This document shows positions 1-11,165 of a stretch of 64,000 nt of DNA, piece after piece. The translations under genes and the position numbers were made by a program. Source of the stretch: Macrophomina tecta (lineage: Eukaryota > Ascomycota > Dothideomycetes > Botryosphaeriales > Botryosphaeriaceae); the NCBI GenBank assembly GCA_024180945.1, contig JAKSGN010000003.1, positions 806,001-870,000 on the forward strand, given 5' to 3'. The notes under the pieces were generated by a model. That model did no database searches, was not told where the DNA came from, and was given only the letters and a program-made list of their open reading frames with translations. The number at the start of each line of letters is the position of its first letter. The first letter of the stretch is position 1.

Positions 1-1931
1 CCTGCGCGGCGCCAGATAGGGGCGACTGGCTCGCCGCCTACGCGCATAGCCAGCTCCCAGCTGCCGCCGCGATGGGATCACCAGCGCTTCCCCGCCGCTG
101 TGCACCCAGCGAGCAGGCCCGCAGCAATCCATGGGGATTTTCAGCGAGGTGGCGAACTGCAATCGGCGCCGCGTCGTTCTAAAAATGTTCTAAATATGCA
201 CCGCGCTGCGATCTGCCGGGAAAGCTGCGCGACGCCCCGATGAACCATGCAGCGCCTTTCCCTTTCGACGCGCTGCGAGGCTATCGCCCTGCTGGCCGCC
301 CACCATCGCCCATCGGCCGTTGCTCATGATTGCCCGCTCGCTCGCTGGCTGCCCGCCGCGCCTGCTGCGCCATTTTCTGCCTCCTGAGATGTCGCAGCGG
401 GGCGTCTCCAGGAGGCAAGCGTGCGACGTCACTCCTGGCCACCAGCACGGGCGGTCTTCTCGATCCAAATCTCCCACAGTCCGACGCCCGCCCGCTGTCG
501 TCGCGCACTGCCAATTTGGCGCGCGGGCGGTGCGATAAGGAGGCAACTTATCGCCGGATGATGAAGTGGCGGCACGCTTGCGTGGGTTCCCTGCCCTTCT
601 CGAAACGTTTGTCTCACCCTGGCACGTCCGGCCTCGCTGCGCGCCCGAATGAAAAGGGGCTGCGCCGTTGGACGTTTTACATAAGGCCGCTCGAACAGGC
701 CAATCGAGCTGCGTCGCTTCCAAAGCAGCCATCTCCTGGCCAGCCGCCGTTGAGCCTCAAGAGATGGCTTTTTTATTCAGAGCCTCCGCTGCTGCCAATG
801 GCTTTATTCGTTCTCCTCTGATCCGCCCAACACCAACGCGCGCGCGCCGCGCATGGCGACGGGCGGCCGCCCTGCAGCAGCTGCTGACATACCAACACCG
901 GCCCTGACGCACCCGCACCCGCGTCCTCATCCTTCATTTCCCAGGCAGGCAGGGTGAGGATGTCTTGGGTTTAGCATGAACGGTATTGGTCGTCGTTATG
1001 CCTGCGACACCGAGGCAGGCTGGCTTCGCGTCGCAGGGCACGGCGGGCGTGGACGAGAGTCAACGACGAACACAGGCAGCTGAAGTCGCAGTACTTATGG
1101 CTAGCCCACCGTGCCGTCGCTCGTGGATAATACTCGTAAAGCCACCCAATTGCCAGAGGCGAGCGGGCATCATGCCTGGGGCGACCCGAGCGTCATAAGG
1201 AGGTCAGGTCGACGCTTGAACACGGACGGCCGAACAACTCGGCTCGGACATTAGGCGGGCACGCGAGTGGACCGGGTGCACATCGCATTTTCACGCCATT
1301 CGATGGGGCGCGTCTGCTCGTACCGGCAATGTGGCAGTGCCCGGATTGGTCTGGCTTGGGGCAGTGCGGCGGCGGCTGGGCTGGGGAAGGGAAATTGACG
1401 CACGGCGGCGACGAGCGCAGCCGGGGAGAGGGCGGGAGGCCAGCATCGCGACCCGCAGTGCACGCGACGCCGTGAGCTGGCAGGACCGGCAGCAGCGTGG
1501 TGTGGGCGCGGCCATAGGCAATGTCTTGCGCTGCAGCCAGGGCTGGGGCGAGGGAGGAGCGCGGTCGAATGCGTCCATCAGCTCGATTGCGCGTCCAAGA
1601 CGCCCTAGTGGGCTGAGCGCCTGCTCCACTTGGCTCGTTTCGGTCATTTTAGCATGGGCGGCAGGGTGGACAGCGTGGTGGTCCCCTGAGCCTAAGCGCG
1701 TCTCCTCAACTCCAGCTTTCGCCGCGCTTCTTAGCCACCCTTATTTTCTCCCACCACGCCCGCCCAAGATTTCTTAATTCCTCTTGCCCAGCACCCTCTT
1801 CTTACGCTCCTTACCCGGACCCGCATCCGCCCCTTCGTTGTTTTACCTACCGCCAGCGGTGCAATTTCCATCGCTCCTCTCCATACCGCTCGCTACCCTC
1901 CTCTCCGACCGTTTCCTTTGAGATATCCATA
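1..1931. other. Intergenic, no gene recognised
   Basis: No reading frame here resembles a known protein. The open frames on both strands are low-complexity, Arg/Pro/Ser-rich translations typical of GC-rich non-coding DNA. The last 200 bases before the GH72 start are strongly pyrimidine-rich on the plus strand, as is common in fungal promoters and 5' leaders, so this part is probably the GH72 promoter and leader. Confidence 0.5.
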
Positions 1932-3646
1932 ATGAAGTCTTTCGGCATTGCCGCTGCCGCGGCTGCGCTCTTCGCGCGCGCCGCTCTGGCCGATGTCCCT
2001 CCGATTGTCATCAAGGTGCGCTCCACCGCCGCGCTCTTGGCTTGCATGGCCATGGAGTTTGGCATGACTTGCCAACCATTGCCACGCCGCTAACAAGCTT
2101 GTCGCAGGGCTCCAAGTTCTTCTACTCCAACAACGGCACCCAGTTCTACATTCGCGGTGTCGCCTACCAGCAGGAGTACAGCACCAACAGCACCTCGTCC
2201 GATGAGGGCGCCGACAACTACAAGGACCCCCTCGCCGACGCCTCTGCCTGCAAGCGTGATATCCCCTACCTGACCGAGCTCCGCACCAACACCATCCGTG
2301 TCTACGCCGTCAACCCTGACTCGGACCACGATGAGTGCATGCAGGCTCTCCAAGACGCTGGTATCTACGTCGTCGCTGATCTTTCGTCGCCCGGCAACTC
2401 CATCAACCGTAACGATGCTGCTTGGAATGACAAGCTCTATGAGCGTTACACTTCTGTCATCGATGCGATGGCCAAGTACAACAACACTCTGGGTTTCTTT
2501 GCTGGAAACGAGGTCTCCAACCAGGCAAACAACACAGATGCCAGTGCCTTCGTCAAGGCCGCCGTCCGCGACTCCAAGGCTTACATCAAGTCGAAGGGTT
2601 ACCGCAGCATTGGTGTCGGCTACGCCACCAACGATGATGCCGATATCCGTGTTGACATGGCCGACTTTTTCAACTGCGGCGACGCGGAGGATGCGATCGA
2701 CTTCTGGGGCTACAACATCTATTCCTGGTGTGGTGATTCCTCGTTCGAGAAGTCTGGCTACGACGTCCGTACCGAGGAGTTTGCCAACTACTCTGTTCCC
2801 GTCTTCTTCGCTGAGTATGGTTGCAACGAGGTTCAGCCCCGTACCTTCTCTGACACTCCTGTCCTCTTTGGCGACAAGATGAACGATGTCTGGTCCGGTG
2901 GCATTGTCTACATGTACTTCCAGGAGGAGAACGACTACGGTCTCGTCTCTGTCGATGGCGACTCTGTCAGCACCCTTAAGGACTTCAGCTACTACTCCAG
3001 CCAGATCCAGAAGGCCACCCCCACTGGTGTCAACTCTGCCAGCTACACTCCCACCAACACCAAGGCCCAGGATTGCCCCACGGTCGGCTCTGCTTGGCAG
3101 GCTAAGGCTACCCCTCTTCCCCCGAGCCCCAACACCGAGCTCTGCCAGTGCATGTACAACTCTCTGAGCTGCGTTGTCTCCTCCGATGTCGACACTGATG
3201 ACTACGGTGACCTCTTCGGCGTCGTCTGCGGTCTCAACGACGAGGCTTGCGCTGGTATTACCCACAACGCCACCACTGGTACCTACGGTGCCTACAGCAT
3301 GTGCAACACCACTGAGCAGATGGCTTTCGTCCTCAACCGCTACTACGAGCTCGCAGACAGCAGCTCCAGCGCTTGCGCCTTCTCCGGTTCTGCTACCCTC
3401 AAGTCTGCCGTTACCCCCACTGGCCAGTGCTCTAGCCTGATCAAGGAGGCCGGTACTGCTGGCACCAACACCATCACTGCTTCCGTCACTGGCACTGGCT
3501 CCAGCTCTGGCTCCAGCTCTTCCGGTACCTCGACCGGTGCTGCTGCCCCTATTGGTGCTCCTACTTTCCAGATCGGTGGCGCTTTCCAGATGGGTGCGTA
3601 CATCGTCGGTGCTGTCCTGACCGGCGCCGGCATGATCTTGCTGTAA
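1932..3646 (+). CDS. GPI-anchored 1,3-beta-glucanosyltransferase, GH72 with X8/CBM43 (Gas/Gel family)
   Basis: Exons 1932-2015 and 2108-3646; the 92-nt intron starts GTGCGC and ends CGCAG. The protein is 540 residues. A signal peptide (about residues 1-20, ending ALA) is followed by a GH72 domain to about residue 330. The acid/base Glu lies in GNEVSNQ (near 162) and the nucleophile Glu in FFAEYGC (near 264), spaced as in yeast Gas1. A Cys-rich X8/CBM43 module covers about 372-455. A Ser/Gly-rich linker and a hydrophobic tail then indicate a GPI anchor. The enzyme cleaves and re-joins beta-1,3-glucan chains at the plasma membrane and wall, elongating the glucan network. The ATG at 1932 is chosen because only it supplies the signal peptide. 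The presence of X8 places it in the GAS1/GEL4-like subgroup. Codon use is strongly C-ending, which suggests high expression. Confidence 0.95.
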
Positions 3647-4498
3647 ATTAATACCCCTGCGTGATAGTGGTGGAGCGGTTTTGGGTGGTCGAGTCCGGTC
3701 GGCTAGACTCGAAACCCGGTTGGAGAATATGTTTGGAGATATACCTTAGCACTTGCGGTTTCATGCAATTCAATAGAACTGTCTTTTCTTCACATGATCT
3801 GTACTCGTTACGCCATCCTTTGGACGTTTTGCACAACCTTCTTGTACATTTTTTTGATTGCATCCTTAGCATTTAGTTCCAAAGTCAAGTCTAGCTTCAT
3901 AATGGCATCAGTAAGACTAATGCTTGCAAGCTGTGTCGATGTTGACGATCGCCGCATACTGAAGGTGAGAACGACTAATCTCTTATTATACTGAGTTTGT
4001 GACTATCACACAGGACACACAAGCTTCCTAAGACTTAGCTTCTCTACGCCAAGGACCACTCCAGTGTCTCGGCCAAGTCAAGGAGTACCTTGCTTGTGGT
4101 AGCCAGGATGAGCAAAATACGGTTTTGACACTTTCCCGTGGCATTGCTCATCCGGTGTTCATGTGGGCAGAGGTTTAGGCCAGAATATGTTGTTGGATGG
4201 GAGCATAAACCACGTAATTGCAAGAGACGCTCTCCACAACTACTCCAGAAAACAGAATCACATAGAGACAGTGCTGAAAAGCTCGGCGTTCTCCAGAATG
4301 TTTTTCATTCCTCACTCTCCGCGTTGTCTCAAAGAGGCTGCTTCCAGGGCATGCTCCCCGTAAGTGTAACCTCCGTCAGCAGCTCTTCAAGCAGCTCTTC
4401 GCTCTTTCCATAGACCGATCTCATGCAAGTTGCCAACTCTTGTCATTCGCTTCTGTCTATTCTCACCCAAGCCATTCATTGGTTGCTGAAGGTTGACC
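3647..4498. other. Intergenic, about 0.85 kb
   Basis: This is the 3' flank of the GH72 gene and the 5' flank of the chitin-binding gene. It has lower GC content than the coding DNA on either side. I see no protein or RNA gene in it. A short run of AGCAGCTCTTC-like repeats lies near 4378-4400. Confidence 0.5.
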
Positions 4499-7400
4499 AT
4501 GTTGCCTGGCATTCTCGGGACCAGCCTACTGGCTGGTCTTGGACTGCTACCATCCGTTGGTCAAGCAAGGATAGTCACGGTTTATGAGACAGCCACCACA
4601 TGCTTTCCGGAAACGTCAGCGTTGGGGACAGCCTCAACCGCGACAGAAGCCAGAAGCGCCTCGACTTCAAGCAGCACAGTCTTCAATGACGCGAATATTG
4701 CCGCTGGTAAGCCTTTCCTCCTGGAGGTCCTACGCGTCGATGGATCAGGCTTGAGCAGACGACAACAACCCGCATCCCAGGCTTCGTGGCTAATGGAGAA
4801 CGGAAATACTACAACCGATGCCAGCCGCGCAGCAGTCTGTTCTATCGACAGCAACGGCCGCTTACATGTCAATTCCTACATCATGTCGGTTGACAATGGA
4901 GTCGCAAGCGCGCCTTTTGCTACTAACGCTGGGACTTATAATATGAACACGACGTTCTCAACTATCAACACGAAGCTTTACTGGAACAGTTCAGCGTTCT
5001 CGAATGGAACAGCACAATTCTACAAGCTTCCTGTGGGACTCCTCGACAACGCAGAAGTCTTGGGGAAATATCACGGTCCCCCAGAGCCGAATCGCGGCTG
5101 GACGCCAATTAACCTCTGGGCCAGAGCACGTGAGTCTTAGTGGTCAAGCATAGGGTGAAGGAAGGTGTACTAATATCAAAGCCACAGTGAATATGCCCGA
5201 AGGGCCTCCTTCATCAGCTTCGAAGAGCGCTGGGTTTTTTGCATCGGCCTCTTCTGGCACGTCAACTTCAAGCTTTTCCAGCGTTAACATCCCTACTCCA
5301 AGCAACGTTTCCCCTGATGGAAGATGCGGACCCTCGAATGGCGGCTTCTCATGCCAAGGATCGTCCTTCGGTGTTTGCTGTGGAGCCAATGGTCACTGGT
5401 ACGTCATCTTTAGCTCCTTGATTGGAGAATGTCGCTGATGACATTCCAGCTCCAGCACGAACGATGCATGCCAGGCCGACTGTCAGCCGAGCTTCGGTTT
5501 CTGCGCGCCAGCCGGTGCCAAAATCAGTGACAACGGTCTTTGCGGCCAACAGAACCATAAGGTCTGTCTAGGTTCTCAATTCGGCAATTGCTGCAGTATC
5601 TATGGATTCTGCGGAAGCACTGATGAATACTGTGCCCCGCGCAATTGTGCCACTGGATTTGGATATTGCAGCCCCAGCGAGCTATTTTCCGCTGAACAAA
5701 GCTCAGGAAGCGGGAGTTCAGGCTTTGATGAAGCACTTACCTTTGTGACGGTCCCGAGAACCCCAAGCGGCGGATTGTCTTCATCGACCGTCGGTGAAAT
5801 GGCTTCCTTTGGCAGTGTAATATCTATTTCTGCACAGAGCGCAGTCTCGGGAGCCTCCAACGGCAGGCCAATACCTCCTTCAGGCACTGTGTCTCTAAAT
5901 ACTGCGGCCTCGGCCTTCTCGAGCAGCAGCTTCATCTCTACCACAGTGATCGTTTCGGGGTTTTCAACCCTTCCGGCATTCACTGCCTCAATTACCGGCG
6001 GAGCCACCATCGCATCGGGCACTGCATCTTCCAGCGCCGGAAACTCGTCCGTTTCGAGCGGCAGTATGTCTGCCTTTTCGATTGGTATCTCTTTCAGTGG
6101 TTCAGCCTCACCTTCATTAAATGGCAGCGTCGGCTCCTCCGTGGTGTTTGTGTCAGGCTCTTCATCCCCCTCGGTTTTCATTTTATCGAGCAACAGCGAC
6201 GCTGTAGCTTCATCAAGTGATAATCCTTCAAGCAGCGCAGACAATGGTTCTTGGAGTATCGTTCTTACTCCTTCCGTCACGGTTGTTTCTGATTCTGCAA
6301 GAAGAACGGATTCGATTTCATCGAGCAGCGCTACATCGACGTCGACGAGTTGGGCCTCGTCTCCAAATACGAACTTCGTACAATCACCGACATCGACGGC
6401 TCTTGCTACAATTTCCAGCGGAGCTCTTTCAAATTCACCACTATCATTGGCTTCATCGAGTTTCCTGGTTGGGCTCCCAGAAGACAACCCTTCATCAAAC
6501 TCGGAAAAATTGGCTGAGTCAGTTCTCTTTCCCACTTTTTCTACGGTGTCCTCGTCTGGCTCTGAGGGTTCAACAGCATCTATTATTCCGCTGTCTTCTG
6601 CCGAACCGGTTTTCTTTCCAACTGTTTCTCCAAGTACCTCCGGCTCCGCAACACCCGCATCGTCACAAGCTGCTTCCCTGTCACCTGGCAGTTCCAGCAA
6701 CTCCCTGAGCGCCCTCAGGACACCTCAAACCCATTCTTCAACCTGGGAATCCTCACCAGAACTCACATCGCAATCCTCAGCGGAGTCAACTCTCTTTCCT
6801 ACCACCCCAGCAACGTCTTTACCTGGCTCTTTGGCCTCAACATCATCCTTTTCGAGCGCTTCAAGTTTACCTGCTTCAAAGAGCGACTCTTCGGAGACGA
6901 CCCAAGTCAATACAGTCGTAGTTACACCTGTACATTCGCCTTCGGGCTCCATTTCTTCCAGCTCGCGACAAACTTCAGGTGTGAGCACAAACAGCTCCGG
7001 GGGTACTTCGCCTTTTGTAATTGTATCCAGTAGCACCACTTCGACCTCATCAATGCCTGTTTCTGAATCCGCGGCTTTCATCTCCAGGCTTTCAAGCTCT
7101 TGGAGCATGCAGTCCTCGACGCTAGCAACATCCACTTCGGGAGCTTCCTCTTCGAGTTCTTCTGGCATCCAATCTTCGACTTCGCCAGCGACCGTTTCAG
7201 AATTTTCTGCGTCGCCCATAACCCCGTCAATATCCTTGAGTGTACAGGCCCTGGTGTCTGAGGCCAGCTCGGATAGCTCAACAAGGACCTTGATACCTCG
7301 GTCCGAGACGTCACGCACTACTATGTCATCTTCATCAACATATCTTCCTGGTGATAATACGACTAATGAGATGGTTTACTCATACCCCACAACGATTTCA

Positions 7401-9237
7401 AGTACCGACGTGAGCCCAAGCGGCGTGGTTACTGTGGAGGATTCCACCACTGCAATGCCAACAACTTCATACGCAGATATCAGCACTTTAAGCAGCTATA
7501 TATCAGCATCAGGGTCTGAAAGCGGCAGTGCAGCTTCGAGCTTCCTCTGGACGACGACCAAGCACTACACGACCTCGAACAATGCCTCAAACACTTCTAG
7601 ATTTACTACAAGAGCAAGTGACTCTCCCTCTTCCCCGTCTCTTTCTTCAATAGCATCAAGTCCATCAGTCTCTTCCGGGTATCCCCCCGGGGCGTGTGGG
7701 CCTAATGCGGGGGATTACTCCTGCACGGCTGACAACTCTGGACCATGCTGTTCTCAATTTGGATACTGGTAGGTACTTTCGCAGAGAGACAAGAAAGGGC
7801 TTTGAGCGTCATCTCTGACCCCCTCGAACAGTGGCGATGGTATTAACTATTGCGGTTCTGGGTGCCAGCCACTATTCGGCTACTGTGCTCCTGCCAACAG
7901 CTCAATCGCTACCTCAAGCGGCACATCCTCCACAGCAGCAGCCACCCCGTCCTCGTCAACGCTATCATCCTCTGCTGCCAGTCCCTCTGCCCTCCCGCAA
8001 CTGGCATGTCCTCAGGACAATGGCAAAAAGACATCGATTAATGGAAAGGTATTTACCCTGTACTGCGGACAGGAACCATATGGTAAGCAGCAATGCTCAG
8101 AAATCACTCTCCAGCATGTGCTCCAAGATGCGAACGAATTTGACACAAGCACGCAGGGGGCAACCTCCCCAACCAGCCCGTCTACGCCAACAACCTGGTC
8201 AACTGCGCCCAAATCTGCGCCGCCACGCAGACTTGCCGCACCGGCTCCCTTGTTGGCTTCAACTGTTACCTCAAGTACACCGTCTCGCGCATCAGCAGCT
8301 CCGGCACCAACGCCATGGTCATGCTAGCCGCCGACCAGATCAGCAGCCAGCCAGCCGAGCCCCTGCCCTCGTCGTCGTCGTCCTCCTCCTCCAGCGCCGC
8401 GCCGCCGTCTGTCTCCGCTGCAGGTACTGCTCCGGGTGCTGGCAAGGATGGTCTCGCCTGCGGCACGGGCGGCTCGCCGACGCTGCGCATCCCCAGCCCG
8501 AGCGCGACGGCGCTACTGTCGGCGGACCTGTTCAGTAACATGGACGATGAGGTGCGCAGCGTGGCGCTGCCGTTCGCGATGATGCTGTACGGGACATCCG
8601 CGTCAACTGTCTATATCTCCACGAACGGGGTAAGGATATCCCCAGTCGCCCTCCATCCTCCTCCCCTCCCTCCCTACCTCCGGATCCAGTAAGTGCATGC
8701 CAGTCACGACTGACTACGCCACTCTACAGATTCTCTCCTTCGAACCCACCATCGCTTGGGACGCGTCGCTCCTCCCGAGCACCAACCTCCCGTCCATCGC
8801 CGCCGCCCCTTACTGGACGGATCTATCCATCCCGTTCCAGGAGTTCACGTGGGGCATCTGGTACTCGCTCGACACGTCGGCCAACGCGCTCGTCGTCGAG
8901 TGGATCCTCGGCAAGGCCGGCAACCTCGACGAGATGTACCAGTTCCAGCTCGAGTACCGCAGCGCCGCGCCGGGCGTGCTGGTGTACCGGTACTTTGTCG
9001 TCGGCGGGAACGGGAAAGGCGCGGGCGTCGGGGTGCAGGGCGGTAAGTTTCTTGTGTGCTCCCCTTTCCTGAGAGGGGTTCTTTTGTGCTGACGCACGTG
9101 TTTTCGTTATTGCAGGCGGGACGGGGGCGCAGTTCTCATTTGATCAGAGCATTATATGTCCGTTCGAGGCCGTAACTTGCGACACGAATACGAATGTTTG
9201 CACGAACGGGACTCTTAGCGCTGGCGCGGCCCACTGA
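4499..9237 (+). CDS. Large secreted multi-domain chitin-binding protein (hevein-type CBM18, Ser/Thr-rich stalk)
   Basis: Seven exons: 4499-5129, 5188-5398, 5450-7768, 7832-8082, 8157-8629, 8730-9042, 9116-9237. They join to 1,439 codons with every intron GT-AG. In order: signal peptide (about 1-23); an N-terminal domain of unknown type to about 240; hevein-like chitin-binding motif 1 (about 257-295, with FGVCCGANGHC); motif 2 (about 312-347, FGNCCSIYGFCGSTDEYC); a Ser/Thr-rich stalk of roughly 680 residues, probably heavily O-mannosylated; motif 3 (about 1026-1074, SGPCCSQFGYC); a Cys-containing apple/PAN-like segment (about 1116-1190); a second Ser-run; and a C-terminal beta-rich domain (about 1225-1439) that I cannot assign. 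No GPI signal is seen, so it is probably wall-bound or secreted. The role (chitin binding, shielding or adhesion) is inferred from the domains. It lies next to the GH72 gene on the same strand. Confidence 0.85.
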
Positions 9238-9348
9238 GGTTGGTGGTGCTGCATTCGGGCTGCCGGGAGGACTTGATTGTTGGTGCGGTGATAAATGACA
9301 TGGGACTCTTTTTAGCGCGTCGCTATTGTTGTCAGTGGCTGGCGCGGG

Positions 9349-9366
9349 TTTTTTTTTTTTTTTTTT
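9349..9366. repeat. Poly-T tract (18 T)
   Basis: Eighteen uninterrupted T on the plus strand, followed after CC by further T runs, about 110 bases past the chitin-binding stop codon. It could lie in the 3' UTR. Confidence 0.9.
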
Positions 9367-9754
9367 CCTTTTTTTTCCTTTTAATTTTTGGCTGGATCTT
9401 GGGTATTGGATCATTGTGTTATTAAAATGATGGCTGGTTGATTCTGTCTTCTGATGATGTACTCTTTTGGTTTGGATACTTCCCGAGTCCATGAGAGAAC
9501 GGACACATCTTCCTCGGGTTTGCAAACATCTCCCACGCTGTGCTTGGGCGCGCAAGTGAGAGGCCGAAGGCGATGTGTGGAGCACGCCTGGCGGGAGGCT
9601 TTCACAGCTCGAACAAGCCGGGTTTTGCTTAGCGCCTCACTTCGATCACGCTTTTAGACGAGGTGGCTTTTTGGAAGGGTGCGGAGGACGATTCCATCGG
9701 CGGCAAGCGTAACGGAGGAGGAGCGGGAGGAAACACAATGGTCTACCGCAGCAT

Positions 9755-9775
9755 CCCCCCCCCCCCCCTCCCCCC
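9755..9775. repeat. Poly-C tract (C14 T C6)
   Basis: Fourteen C, one T, then six C. Such runs are unstable and prone to sequencing length error. Confidence 0.85.
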
Positions 9776-10415
9776 AGGGGCTCCCACATCGTGATACCAT
9801 AGATCTCAGTCGCTGTCGATGTGAGGGCTTAAAGGCCGAGCTTTGGCAAGAGACTTTTCAAAGATATGCCTGCCAAGCAATCAGCTCCCTAGGACTGGGC
9901 GACATGATTACGTGCCGAATAAGTGGTACTATTCATATGCACTCATGGCGGTATCACCATGGATTGATGGTGATAATGGCAGTGTGGCTGAGCTGGCAGA
10001 ACAGTCGGTCTATGGCTGCGTTGGGATCGTTTTATTTTCCGCCGAGGGCACTGTACTCACTGGCACTCCAGGGCTAAAGAAGTGCCTGTCGCTGAGCTTG
10101 TCAGAGGTGGATTCACTCTTCAGCTGCTGTTGTACAAACAGGGATACTGTCTGAGTGAATGTAGTACCCCTCGCTCGCCATTCTCTGAAGCTGGTAACTA
10201 TTTGTCTCGTATTCTTCCGGCCGACGGTGATTCACAGAAGGTTGGATAGAATCGAGGTAAGACTGTGGCAGAGGATTGCTGTGATTTCGTCGGCTCTTTC
10301 GGCCGAGAGCAAGGGCGATGGCGGGACTGATCTCGATGGACGCGTTTGCAGTTGTACGGGTTGTGCTCGGGTAATGCAGGAAGGCGTTCACAGGTCGCCC
10401 TACTTCTGCCCGGGC

Positions 10416-10446
10416 AGAGAGAGAGAGCGAGCGAGAGAGAGAGAGA
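10416..10446. repeat. Imperfect GA microsatellite
   Basis: A GA dinucleotide run interrupted by GC steps. Its reverse strand creates a Ser/Leu-rich spurious open frame. Confidence 0.85.
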
Positions 10447-11165
10447 TGTAGTGTGGGCAGCAGATGGTCCGTGATGCTATCAGCAGAACACGGATAGCGA
10501 GCACGCCGTGCCGGTGAACAATAAGGGCCGAAGAAGCAGGCAGCGACACCGCTCCACTTGGCGTCTTCGATATCGACATTTCGATCTTGCTGCTGGGCTG
10601 GCCAAGGACAGCTCTGAGATGCGCTGTCCTTTGCTCCACAACACGTCGGGATGAAAGGAGGCCTTGGAGCAGGAGCGGAACAGCGGTAGCTGGCGAAGGA
10701 TCTCGGAGGAAATGGTGGCGGCCGTTTCCAGAGGTGGCAGGGCGGAGTGTGGAGTGTGTTGAAACACGCAGCTGCTGGCAATGACAGGCCGACTTGACAC
10801 AACCACCGGTGGGGCCAGGCACGCAGGAGCCGGTGAGGCGAGCGCTACCCTGCAGCGGATCGTGCATCTCCAATGGCCGGTGTTCGACGGCGGTCGCGGC
10901 CACGGCCACAGGCGCGCGGATCACGGCGACGGCAGGCGGAGCGGCCAGGTATCAGCGCAAGGAAGGGGCGTATCGGGCACGACGACGCGAAACAGCCGCT
11001 GTTTCCCCCCCGAGCGGCCGCTCCTCCACCTCGCTGTCCGCCTGCTGCAGCTGCTCCTCGAACCTCATCCAGGCCTCGCGCATGAGCGCTCACCACCGCG
11101 TACCACATCTTGCTGCCACGTTGGGCTAGCGCGCCAGGATTGCTGTTAGCGTCACGCCGCCCGCC

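Larger units (their letters stand above)
9238..11165. other. Intergenic, about 1.9 kb
   Basis: No recognisable gene. It contains an 18-base T run, a 14-base C run and a GA microsatellite (listed separately). The minus-strand open frame of about 230 codons near 10.1-10.8 kb has composition explained by these repeats and matches no family I know. Confidence 0.5.

Noticed and set aside
190..732. 180-codon minus-strand open frame at the window start
   Set aside because: Arg/Ala/Gly-rich, overlaps open frames in several other registers, has no domain or splice context; typical of GC-rich non-coding DNA.
2090..3265. 391-codon minus-strand frame antisense to the GH72 gene
   Set aside because: A Val/Gly/Asp-rich shadow produced by the strongly biased codon use of the GH72 exon.
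5600..6700. 366-codon minus-strand frame
   Set aside because: Glu-rich antisense shadow of the Ser/Thr-rich stalk of the chitin-binding protein.
10113..10802. 229-codon minus-strand frame between the chitin-binding and Yvc1-like genes
   Set aside because: Includes Ser/Leu repeats from a GA microsatellite, no recognisable domain, no plausible start context.
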